From Bacteroidota bacterium (GTDB taxonomy: Bacteria; Bacteroidota; Bacteroidia; NS11-12g; UBA955): DNA of 6,315 nt. The stretch is taken from assembly GCA_947460045.1 (NCBI GenBank), contig CANHGC010000099.1, positions 1 through 6,315 on the forward strand, given 5' to 3'. Every line of letters begins with the position of its first letter. The first letter of the stretch is position 1. Below, in pieces: positions 1-6,315 of the stretch. Below the pieces are notes generated by a model. The model was not told the DNA's origin. It saw only the letters and a program-made list of their open reading frames with translations, and did not search any database. The translations under genes were made by a program, and so were the position numbers.

Positions 1-2597
1 ATTCCCTGAATGGCCTGCAGTTTAAGGAGTGCTTCAATGGGCGTGAGCGCGTTGATATCCAAACCCCCACACAACTTTTTCACTTGTATCATTTTGGGAT
101 CTTCCGTTTGAAACATGTTCATTTGATAAACGGGTTTGGTGTCTGTTTTCTTTAGGGTTTTTTGGGGCGATAGGTTGGATCGATCTTCTTCCAAACGATT
201 GAGGATTTCGGTTGCGCGAATCAATACGGCATTGGGGATTCCTGCCAATTGGGCCACATGGATACCAAAGCTGTGTTCACTGCCTCCGGGAGTGAGTTTG
301 CGCAGGAAAACGATCTGACTGCCTTGCTCTTTGATGGAAATATGGAAATTTCGGATCCCGGGACATTTGGATTCCAGTTCGTTGAGTTCGTGGTAGTGGG
401 TAGCGAACAATGTTTTGGGTTGGGTGGGGTGAGAGTGGATGAACTCTGCGATACTCCAAGCCAATGAAACCCCATCGTAGGTGCTTGTGCCCCTGCCAAT
501 TTCATCGAGCAATACCAAACTTCTGGGACTGAGGTTGTTCAAAATGCTGGCGGTTTCCGACATTTCAACCATGAATGTACTTTCGCCCACCGAAATATTG
601 TCTGAGGCACCTACGCGGGTGTATATTTTGTCTACGATACCAATCTCGGCTTCAGAACAAGGCACGTAGCAGCCTATTTGTGCCATGATTACAGCCAAAG
701 CGGTTTGACGTAAGATGGCGCTTTTACCGCTCATGTTGGGGCCGGTGAGAATAACAATGCGTTGTTCTTCTTTGTTCAATAGCAACGTATTGGGAATGTA
801 TGTATCGCCCGGGGGAAGTTGGAACTCAATAACGGGGTGACGGCAATCTTTCAATAGCAGGTTGTAGCCATCGTTTAACTGCGGTTTGCAATAATTGTAA
901 TCCATGGCCAATTGGGCAAAACCCGCCAAAACGTCCAATTCGGCCAGTAGGTTGGCTTGTAGTTGCAATGCTGGCACAAATTCACTCATGGCATTGAGTA
1001 AATCCTCCCACAGTACAGCTTCTAGCGCCAAAATACGATCTTCTGCGTTGAGGATCTTTTCTTCATACACCTTCAGCTCAGGGGTGATGTATCTTTCGGC
1101 GTTTGTGAGGGTTTGTTTACGAATCCAATCCTCTGGTGCTTTGTCTTTGTGTGAATTGGTGACTTCGAGGTAATATCCGAACACATTGTTAAAGCCAATT
1201 TTTAGGGATGTGATGCCGCTTCGTTGGATTTCTTGCTGTTGAATTTCAATGAGTTTGTCTTTGCCAGACGTGGTGAGACCTCTCAGTTCTTCCAGTTCGG
1301 GGTGGACATGTGATTTGAATATGCCCCCTTTGGCGGCAACTGCGGGTGCATCGGCCAATATTTGGTCCATGATGATGGATTGTAAATTGGGCAATGCATC
1401 AATTTTGTGGGCCAAGGCTTTTAAGCGATCATCGCTGCTTTGCTCAAACAATTCTTTGCTGCTTTGGAGATTGTCGAGGCCATAACCCAGCATTAAACAC
1501 TCTCTCGGACCGATTTTTCGTAAAGCTACTTTAGAAACCAAGCGTTGTAGATCGCCAATTTGTTTCATTGTATCGCGAAAAACAGATGTTTCATGGGTGT
1601 TCTGGATGAACACTTCCACCTGATTGTGGCGCGCCTCAATTTGCTCACGATGGATCAATGGAAAAACGAGCCATTGTCTCAACAATCGAGCACCCATGGC
1701 GGTACATGTTTTATCAATGACATCGATCAGTGAAATGCCCCCTTGGTAAATGGGTCTAACCAATTCCAAATTCCTCGCCGTAAATCCATCGATCCAAACA
1801 GAACTGAGTTCATCGATGCGGGAGATTTGGTTGATGTGATTGATGTGGTTGTGGTGGGTGATGGTTAAATACTGCAATGCGGCGGCAGCGGCCGAGATCG
1901 CCAATGGCATTTCCGCGATTCCAAAGCCTTTGAGGTTTTGGGTTTTGAGCTGCCTGCAAAGTGCTTCTTGGGCATTGCTTTCCTCGTATACCCATGCTTC
2001 AATGGTTTGGTAGGAGCTGGGCGTTCCCAACAGTTCAAGCACGGTTTGTTGCTGATGCTTGGGCATGATCCATTCTGCGGGTTTGTATGCATCAATCAGT
2101 TTTTTGATCGATAACAAAGAGCCCTCGGCCACATGGAATTCGCCCGTTGAAATGTCAAGAAACGCAATGGCCCACTGCATGCTTTGTTCAACCACTGAAG
2201 CCAAATAGTTGCTTTGCTTGGTTTCAAGGACTTTGTCGTTGTAACTCACGCCAGGTGTTACGAGTTCCGTAACGCCCCGCTTGACGATGGTTTTTGTTTT
2301 CTTCGGATCTTCCAATTGATCGCAAATGGCCACGCGATAGCCTGCTTTTACCAGCCTGGGAAGGTAATTGTCGAGTGAATGGTGAGGAAATCCCGCCAAA
2401 TCTTGGTCAGAGGCAGCACCGTTAGACCGTTTCGTGAGTACGATGCCCAGCACTTTGGAAGCTATGCGCGCGTCCTCGCTGAAGGTCTCGTAAAAATCAC
2501 CCACACGAAATAGCAATATAGCCCCGGGGTATTGGCCCTTGATGCTATGGTATTGCTTCATTAACGGTGTTTCCTTGTCTGAACTTGATCCTGCCAT
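1..2597 (-). CDS. mutS: DNA mismatch repair protein MutS (3' end cut off by window)
   Basis: MutS binds base mismatches and small loops as a dimeric clamp and, on ATP binding, recruits MutL to start repair. The frame is open for 865 residues from the ATG at 2597. Domain I carries the mismatch-reading F-Y-E motif at residues 35-37 (2487-2495), matching Phe36/Glu38 of E. coli MutS. The lever/clamp region contains G-Y-Y-L-E-V near residue 474. The ATPase domain has the Walker A motif GPNMSGKS at 619-626 (720-743), the STFMVEM signature at 673-679, Walker B followed by DEIGRGTS at 698-705 (483-506), and the FATHYHEL His loop with His734. The end reads LTPIEALLKLQ, the usual C-terminal helix, so only a few residues are missing. 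No frameshift or in-frame stop was seen. An in-frame ATG at 2618 would add seven residues, but the -7 promoter box would then lie inside the gene, and 2597 gives the normal family N-terminus. It is divergent from the methyltransferase gene. Confidence 0.97.
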   Translation of the reverse strand, partial: MAGSSSDKETPLMKQYHSIKGQYPGAILLFRVGDFYETFSEDARIASKVLGIVLTKRSNGAASDQDLAGFPHHSLDNYLPRLVKAGYRVAICDQLEDPKKTKTIVKRGVTELVTPGVSYNDKVLETKQSNYLASVVEQSMQWAIAFLDISTGEFHVAEGSLLSIKKLIDAYKPAEWIMPKHQQQTVLELLGTPSSYQTIEAWVYEESNAQEALCRQLKTQNLKGFGIAEMPLAISAAAAALQYLTITHHNHINHINQISRIDELSSVWIDGFTARNLELVRPIYQGGISLIDVIDKTCTAMGARLLRQWLVFPLIHREQIEARHNQVEVFIQNTHETSVFRDTMKQIGDLQRLVSKVALRKIGPRECLMLGYGLDNLQSSKELFEQSSDDRLKALAHKIDALPNLQSIIMDQILADAPAVAAKGGIFKSHVHPELEELRGLTTSGKDKLIEIQQQEIQRSGITSLKIGFNNVFGYYLEVTNSHKDKAPEDWIRKQTLTNAERYITPELKVYEEKILNAEDRILALEAVLWEDLLNAMSEFVPALQLQANLLAELDVLAGFAQLAMDYNYCKPQLNDGYNLLLKDCRHPVIEFQLPPGDTYIPNTLLLNKEEQRIVILTGPNMSGKSAILRQTALAVIMAQIGCYVPCSEAEIGIVDKIYTRVGASDNISVGESTFMVEMSETASILNNLSPRSLVLLDEIGRGTSTYDGVSLAWSIAEFIHSHPTQPKTLFATHYHELNELESKCPGIRNFHISIKEQGSQIVFLRKLTPGGSEHSFGIHVAQLAGIPNAVLIRATEILNRLEEDRSNLSPQKTLKKTDTKPVYQMNMFQTEDPKMIQVKKLCGGLDINALTPIEALLKLQAIQG

Positions 2598-2603
2598 AAA
2601 CCC

Positions 2604-2611
2604 CAAATTTA
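2604..2611 (-). promoter_or_regulatory. Bacteroidota-type -7 box for mutS
   Basis: Read on the minus strand this is TAAATTTG, a perfect match to the TAnnTTTG -7 consensus of Bacteroidota primary sigma promoters. It ends six bases before the mutS ATG at 2597, so transcription would begin at or next to the start codon and the mRNA would be leaderless or nearly so. No convincing -33 TTTG element is seen at the usual spacing: the nearest TTG, at 2637-2639, is about 25 bases away instead of roughly 20. The match and its spacing are observed; promoter activity is inferred. Confidence 0.5.
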
Positions 2612-2670
2612 CAGCCATTTTACAGGCCGATTTCCACAATTAGCCACCCTTTTTCCCCATTGATTTTAAG

Positions 2671-2678
2671 TATCTTTG
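2671..2678 (+). promoter_or_regulatory. Bacteroidota-type -7 box for the RNA methyltransferase gene
   Basis: TATCTTTG matches the TAnnTTTG consensus at all six fixed bases and ends five bases before the GTG at 2684. A transcript from here would start at or beside that GTG, which argues against the upstream ATG at 2660 as the start codon. A T-rich stretch at 2650-2655 lies roughly where a -33 element should be, but it is not a clear TTTG. With the minus-strand box at 2604-2611 it forms a divergent pair about 60 bases apart. Confidence 0.5.
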
Positions 2679-2683
2679 TGATT

Positions 2684-3208
2684 GTGAAAAAATTGGTAGG
2701 TGCTGAACTGCAGCGTTTGTCGGTATCTGAATTTAAAACTGCCCCCAAATGGCCTTTTGTGGTGTTGCTCGACAATGTTCGGAGTATGAACAATGTGGGA
2801 TCGATGATGCGCACGTGTGATGCTTTTCTGTGCGATACGATGTTTCTGTGCGGGATTACGGCGAAACCACCACATCGCGACATTACCAAGACCGCCATTG
2901 GTGCTGAAAACTCCGTGAATTGGCAATATGCTGAGAACACATTGGATGCGGTGCTCTCGTTGAAACTAAAAGGATATCAGGTCTTTGCTGTGGAACAAAC
3001 CACCGATTCTGTGATGCTGCAAAACACCGTTTTCGGCGATGCTCCGGTGGCCTTTGTTTTTGGCAATGAGATCGATGGGGTGGATGCGAATGTCATTGCA
3101 CATTGCGATGGCGTGATTGAAATTCCCCAATTGGGTACCAAACATTCTTTCAATATTGCGGTTTCTTGCGGAATGGTGCTCTGGGAGTATGCCAGAACCA
3201 GGGTTTAA
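2684..3208 (+). CDS. TrmH/SpoU-family RNA 2'-O-methyltransferase
   Basis: This is a predicted S-adenosylmethionine-dependent enzyme that methylates ribose 2'-OH groups of tRNA or rRNA in the cytoplasm. The 174-residue protein is a bare SPOUT (trefoil-knot) catalytic domain without the N-terminal RNA-binding domain of larger relatives. The three SpoU motifs are present: motif 1 with Asn36, Asn37, Gly39 and Arg43; motif 2 FGNEIDG at 126-132; and motif 3 with Ile147-Pro148, Gly151 and Ser155-Phe156-Asn157, which departs slightly from the commoner S-L-N. I chose the GTG at 2684 because it gives the short MKKL...ELQRLSVSEFK N-terminus I recall for Bacteroidota homologues and lies just after a -7 box. 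The frame is also open from an ATG at 2660, which would add eight hydrophobic residues. The exact nucleotide methylated cannot be told, so no symbol is given. The next gene begins 20 bases downstream with no visible terminator. Confidence 0.9.
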   Translation: MKKLVGAELQRLSVSEFKTAPKWPFVVLLDNVRSMNNVGSMMRTCDAFLCDTMFLCGITAKPPHRDITKTAIGAENSVNWQYAENTLDAVLSLKLKGYQVFAVEQTTDSVMLQNTVFGDAPVAFVFGNEIDGVDANVIAHCDGVIEIPQLGTKHSFNIAVSCGMVLWEYARTRV

Positions 3209-3228
3209 ATATTAATCATAAAAAACAG

Positions 3229-3852
3229 ATGGAATCAATATTTAAAACACTTTTTCTTATATTGTGTTCTGTTGGTTTCTTGACTTGTACGGATTCCAAG
3301 TCAACAAAAGGGGGGAATCACCAAAAGGATGTCGATCTCCACACTCAATCTAAGGATTGCGTCAGTAAAAAACAAGATTCATTGCTTATTTGCGATGAAT
3401 TTAGGTCGAGGTTTGAATCAAAGCAATATTTGTGCATCATTTCATACTCCAATGAATGTCCAATGGCCAAATCCTACATCAAAACCATACAAAACATGGT
3501 GTCGCGATTTGGGGATACCATTCAATTTTGTTTGCTGGATCCAGGTGTTGGCAGTAAATCGATTGGTGGTTTGGAATCGTTGATGTTTCACGACCATTTG
3601 GGTTTGATCTGTAAGCGTTTCAATATTCGGGTTTATCCGCAAGCGGTGGTGTATGATTGTTTGAATCGAGAGATTTTGTACAGCGGTAAAATCGACGATC
3701 GGGCACAAAAACTGGGTGTGGTTTCTAAGTTCGCCAAGAACAATTACCTGTTAGATGTCCTGGATAATGTTATACTCAAAGAGCCCATCAAAACGGCATC
3801 GAATGAGGCAATTGGATGTTTTGTTGGTTCTTTTGATGATGAAAATAAATAA
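3229..3852 (+). CDS. Exported thioredoxin-fold (redoxin) protein, partner of the copper monooxygenase
   Basis: The 207-residue protein has a hydrophobic N-terminal segment (residues 4-19) followed by Cys20. This is a signal peptide or weak lipoprotein signal, since F-L-T-C is a poor lipobox. Residues 21-50 are a polar linker. The thioredoxin-like domain follows: a strand leading to the active-site-like N-E-C-P (Cys77), a helix, a second strand (QFCLLDPG, 99-106), the cis-Pro-like Y-P-Q at 136-138, then ILYSGKIDD at 149-157 and a C-terminal G-C-F (196-198). The CP...YSGKIDD...GCF order is what I recall from redoxin domains joined to cytochrome c/copper monooxygenases. It lacks the CxxC of thioredoxins and the CxxxC of Sco copper chaperones, so Cys77 and Cys197 are the likely functional thiols. 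There are ten cysteines in all. The frame is open back to an ATG at 3166, but that start lies inside the methyltransferase gene and would bury the signal segment, so 3229 is preferred. The next gene starts two bases after the stop. Confidence 0.75.
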   Translation: MESIFKTLFLILCSVGFLTCTDSKSTKGGNHQKDVDLHTQSKDCVSKKQDSLLICDEFRSRFESKQYLCIISYSNECPMAKSYIKTIQNMVSRFGDTIQFCLLDPGVGSKSIGGLESLMFHDHLGLICKRFNIRVYPQAVVYDCLNREILYSGKIDDRAQKLGVVSKFAKNNYLLDVLDNVILKEPIKTASNEAIGCFVGSFDDENK

Positions 3853-3854
3853 AT

Positions 3855-5243
3855 ATGTCAAAACATAAATACATATATATCATTGTTTTAATAATTGTTA
3901 CTTTAACCATTGGTTGCGGTCATGTTGTTGATAGTGAAGCTTTGCCTGAGCATCCCACGTTTGCTACGGACATCGCACCCATATTACAGAAAAATTGCTT
4001 GCCTTGTCATCGCGAAAATGGCGCAGCACCATTCTCTTTGGCTACCTATGCGGCGGTGAAGAAAAGGGCAAAAACCATTGCAAAAGTTACGGCAAATAGG
4101 TACATGCCCCCATGGCCTGCAGACCCCACTTACACGCATTTTGTGGGAGAGAGGGTGCTCACGGATCAGCAAATTGCATTGATACAAAAATGGTATGAGC
4201 AAGGAGCGGTTGAAGGTTCATCGGGATATTCCTATGAGGTGCCCAATAAATACAGAAGCAGCATCGGCAAGCCAGATCTTGTGATCCCGTTTTCACCCAT
4301 TGATTTAAAAGAAGGCGATGCAGATCGTTTTTTTATCAGCAAAACCCATGTACACCTCGAAAAAGGGAAATACATCTCTGCCTTGGAGTTTGTGCCCTCG
4401 AAATTTGGCTTTGTGCACCACGTGAATGGCCATTTTTTGCTATACGCCGATGGTACCAAAAACAAGCCACAGCGTTCCTCTGCCATGATTGAAGTCAATG
4501 AAGGTATAGACGCTGATGTATTTAAATCGTTGGAATTGGAAGGGAATACAGGTGCCATGCCTTTTAGAATCCACTCGGCATTCAATTATTTGCCAGGGGT
4601 GGAAGGGGTTCAATATCCCCCCGGTATTGGTGGCTTCGAGGTGACCAAGGATTTTGCCGCGGTGATGAACGATGTGCATTACGGTCCGTCCGATGCCAAT
4701 TACACCGATAAATCAGTATTAAACGTGTTTTTCAGTGATCGCAAACCCGATAGACCCACGGCGGAATTGATGCTGGGAACCAACGGTGTGAGCAAGATTG
4801 TACCCAAACTGCTGATACCCGCCAATCAAAAAACAAAACATGTGAGCAGGTATACAATTGCTGAAGACATTTCTGTACTCACCATCAATCCGCATTTGCA
4901 TCAGTTGGGGAAATCGTTTTGGGCATTTGCGATCAAGCCCAATGGCGATACAATTCCTTTGATTCGTATTATGCGATGGGACTTCAATTGGCAGTATTTT
5001 TATACCTTTAAGCAGATGTTGCGAATTCCTGCGGGATCTGAAATTGTTGCCATCGCCGAGTTCGACAATACCAGTAGCAATCCCAACAACCCCAATAATC
5101 CGCCCGTTGCGGTGGGCGAGCGGTGGGATTATGGTGGAGCGAGTATGCGGGCCTCGGATGAGATGTTTCAATTTATCGTGACGTATACCAAGTACAAAAA
5201 AGGGGATGAAAACATATCTTTGGAGCCAAAGCGTTTGGATTAG
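3855..5243 (+). CDS. Cytochrome c / copper type II (PHM-like) monooxygenase lipoprotein
   Basis: This 462-residue envelope protein starts with a basic N-terminus and hydrophobic stretch ending T-I-G-C, giving a probable lipid-anchored Cys21. Residues 35-120 form a small c-type cytochrome domain with the heme site CLPCH at 48-52; Met84, in MPPWP, is the candidate second axial ligand. From about residue 160 the sequence follows the two-domain copper type II ascorbate-dependent monooxygenase fold (PHM/dopamine beta-hydroxylase type). The first copper site is matched by His188-His189 and His275 in V-H-Y, the second by His347-x-His349 in PHLH and Met437 in DEM. WDFNWQ (375-380) and the Asn/Pro-rich FDNTSSNPNNP (403-413) are further family hallmarks. 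Such enzymes hydroxylate C-H bonds with O2, but the substrate of the bacterial members is unknown to me. The start is set by the signal sequence and the A-rich leader, with no Shine-Dalgarno. It is almost certainly co-transcribed with the redoxin gene two bases upstream. Whether it is a true monooxygenase or only a copper/heme redox protein is open. Confidence 0.85.
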   Translation: MSKHKYIYIIVLIIVTLTIGCGHVVDSEALPEHPTFATDIAPILQKNCLPCHRENGAAPFSLATYAAVKKRAKTIAKVTANRYMPPWPADPTYTHFVGERVLTDQQIALIQKWYEQGAVEGSSGYSYEVPNKYRSSIGKPDLVIPFSPIDLKEGDADRFFISKTHVHLEKGKYISALEFVPSKFGFVHHVNGHFLLYADGTKNKPQRSSAMIEVNEGIDADVFKSLELEGNTGAMPFRIHSAFNYLPGVEGVQYPPGIGGFEVTKDFAAVMNDVHYGPSDANYTDKSVLNVFFSDRKPDRPTAELMLGTNGVSKIVPKLLIPANQKTKHVSRYTIAEDISVLTINPHLHQLGKSFWAFAIKPNGDTIPLIRIMRWDFNWQYFYTFKQMLRIPAGSEIVAIAEFDNTSSNPNNPNNPPVAVGERWDYGGASMRASDEMFQFIVTYTKYKKGDENISLEPKRLD

Positions 5244-5273
5244 CCAAACCATTGAAATTCTTATTTAAGTCAA

Positions 5274-6315
5274 ATGGAAAAAGAGCAATACGAAATCGTT
5301 GAGGTTGTAAACAATGCGCAAAAGAGCCAATTTTTTGCCGTGGTGGATCGTGTGTATGCCCAAGATCCTCAATTCATTTATCCCCTCAAAGGAGATGTAG
5401 AGGCGGTTTTTGATCCAGCCAAAAACAAATCCTTTCGCAATGGAATGGCCCGTAGGTGGGTGATTTTTGATGCTCAGGGTGTTGCGGCGGGAAGGATATC
5501 GGCGTTCTATACACAAAGGCCGAAGTCTGGCAAGCGCGGAGGGATCGGTTTTTTTGAATGTATTCAAAACGATGTTATGGCAATGCAGCTTTGGGATGTG
5601 GCCGAGAAATGGTTGGAAGAGGAGCAGTGCTTGAGCATCGATGCCCCGGTGAATTTTGGGGATCGTGACAGCTTTTGGGGATTGATGATATCTAGCGCCA
5701 ATCCAACATCGTACAAGGAAAGTTACAACCCACCGTATTATCGCAATTGGATCGAAAGTAGGGGGTATTACGTAGAGATTGAACAAAACACCTATGACAT
5801 TACTGAGTCAACGTTTAATTACGATAGATTTAGTAAAATAGCGAATAGGGTGATGTCTAAATCCAATTATTCTTTCGAATTTTTGGATTATAAAAACCTG
5901 TCGAAATATGCCAATGATTTTGTGGAGATTTACAATCAAGCTTGGGCATTTCATGAGGATTTTGAACCATTGACACAACCAGTGCTATTGGCTCGATTGA
6001 AGGAAGTGAAATTGGCGATGCCCACGGAGTTTGCGGTGTTCGCCTATGACAACGGCAGACCGATTGGTTTTTTTGTTGCCATTTTGGAGGTGAATCAGGT
6101 GTTCAAGCGGTTTAGGGGCAAGTTGGGCTTATGGGAGAAATTGCAATTTGTGTTAAAGCGGGGTGAAATCAACAAAGCCAAGGGGATTGTGTTTGGCGTA
6201 GTACCGTCACACCACAATTTGGGCATTGAAACGGGTTTGATCATGAAATTTCATGAAGGGATTTTAAAAACCAGAAAAGCAGAGAGTATGGAGTTGGCGT
6301 GGGTGGGTGATTTTA
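5274..6315 (+). CDS. GNAT-like protein of the YghO-like family (3' end cut off by window)
   Basis: The frame is open from the ATG at 5274 to the window edge (347 codons), so the protein is incomplete at its C-terminus, probably by a few dozen residues given the ~370-400 residues I recall for this family. It resembles the soluble Bacteroidota proteins with two acetyltransferase-like halves. The first half contains V-A-A-G-R-I-S at 70-76, G-F-F-E-C at 92-96, a helix with AEKWLEE at 110-116, and the hallmark PVNFGDRDSFWG at 125-136. It is followed by YNPPYY and by 'ESRGYY' in place of the usual 'E..GF'. The second half has R-P-I-G-F-F-V before a variable stretch, then G-V-V-P-S-H-H-N-L-G-I, the usual place for an acyl-CoA-binding loop, and finally MELAWVGDF. 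No signal peptide or membrane segment is evident, so it is probably cytoplasmic. Substrate and role are unknown. The 30-base gap after the monooxygenase gene shows no terminator or clear promoter, so read-through is possible, but a functional link is not supported. Confidence 0.75.
   Translation, partial: MEKEQYEIVEVVNNAQKSQFFAVVDRVYAQDPQFIYPLKGDVEAVFDPAKNKSFRNGMARRWVIFDAQGVAAGRISAFYTQRPKSGKRGGIGFFECIQNDVMAMQLWDVAEKWLEEEQCLSIDAPVNFGDRDSFWGLMISSANPTSYKESYNPPYYRNWIESRGYYVEIEQNTYDITESTFNYDRFSKIANRVMSKSNYSFEFLDYKNLSKYANDFVEIYNQAWAFHEDFEPLTQPVLLARLKEVKLAMPTEFAVFAYDNGRPIGFFVAILEVNQVFKRFRGKLGLWEKLQFVLKRGEINKAKGIVFGVVPSHHNLGIETGLIMKFHEGILKTRKAESMELAWVGDF

Noticed and set aside
904..1485. Plus-strand open frames inside mutS (904-1173 and 1249-1485)
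   Set aside because: They lie opposite an uninterrupted mutS frame; the Ser/Leu-rich composition is typical of antisense translation.
1831..1848. Two near-identical 9-base units (TTGATGTGA/TTGATGTGG) inside mutS
   Set aside because: They encode a His-Ile-Asn repeat in the linker before the core domain, where MutS proteins I recall already have similar His-rich wording; two copies are not enough to call a repeat element or slippage site.
2620..2940. Minus-strand open frame of 106 codons spanning the divergent promoter region
   Set aside because: It overlaps both -7 boxes and the start of the methyltransferase gene, and its product resembles nothing I recognise.
3166..3228. In-frame upstream start (ATG 3166) for the redoxin gene
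   Set aside because: It lies inside the methyltransferase coding region and would add 21 polar residues ahead of a clear export signal that begins at 3229.
5084..5106. Asn-Pro repeat in the monooxygenase gene (NPNNPNNPP) as a possible microsatellite
   Set aside because: An Asn/Pro-rich stretch at this place is, as I recall, a normal feature of the copper type II monooxygenase family.
4719..5252. Minus-strand open frame of 177 codons opposite the copper monooxygenase gene
   Set aside because: It is an antisense shadow of a plus-strand gene whose heme and copper motifs are intact; its translation shows no recognisable domain.
5265..5786. Minus-strand open frame of 173 codons opposite the GNAT-like gene
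   Set aside because: The plus strand here encodes recognisable family motifs (PVNFGDRDSFWG, YNPPYY); the antisense frame has none.

Overview
The window looks like chromosomal DNA from a member of the Bacteroidota. Three things support this. MutS has the N-terminal and C-terminal wording typical of that phylum. None of the starts has a Shine-Dalgarno sequence; the leaders are A-rich or absent. Two perfect copies of the Bacteroidota -7 promoter box (TAnnTTTG) sit just upstream of two divergent genes. Base composition is moderate (mid-40s % GC by eye). No RNA gene, insertion sequence, CRISPR array or phage gene was seen, and no gap between genes exceeds about 90 bases.

Layout. (1) Positions 1-2597, minus strand: mutS, the mismatch-recognition ATPase, nearly complete; only the last few codons lie outside the window. 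(2) Positions 2598-2683: a short divergent intergenic region with one TAnnTTTG box on each strand. Each box ends 5-6 bases before a start codon, so both genes may be transcribed as leaderless mRNAs. (3) Positions 2684-3208, plus strand: a compact SpoU/TrmH-type RNA 2'-O-methyltransferase. (4) Positions 3229-3852: an exported thioredoxin-fold (redoxin) protein with one active-site-like cysteine. (5) Positions 3855-5243: an exported lipoprotein joining a c-type cytochrome domain to a copper type II (PHM-like) monooxygenase domain with all six expected copper ligands. (6) Positions 5274-6315: a GNAT-like protein of the YghO-like type, cut off by the window end.

The four plus-strand genes are closely packed (gaps of 20, 2 and 30 bases) with no visible terminator between them, so they may share transcripts. 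mutS and the methyltransferase are housekeeping genes. The notable part is the redoxin plus cytochrome/copper-monooxygenase pair. From memory, these modules often occur fused in one polypeptide; here they are two genes 2 bases apart. I infer an envelope redox system in which the heme domain may feed electrons to the copper centres and the redoxin may maintain or assist it. The substrate is unknown. The GNAT-like gene has no obvious functional link to that pair.
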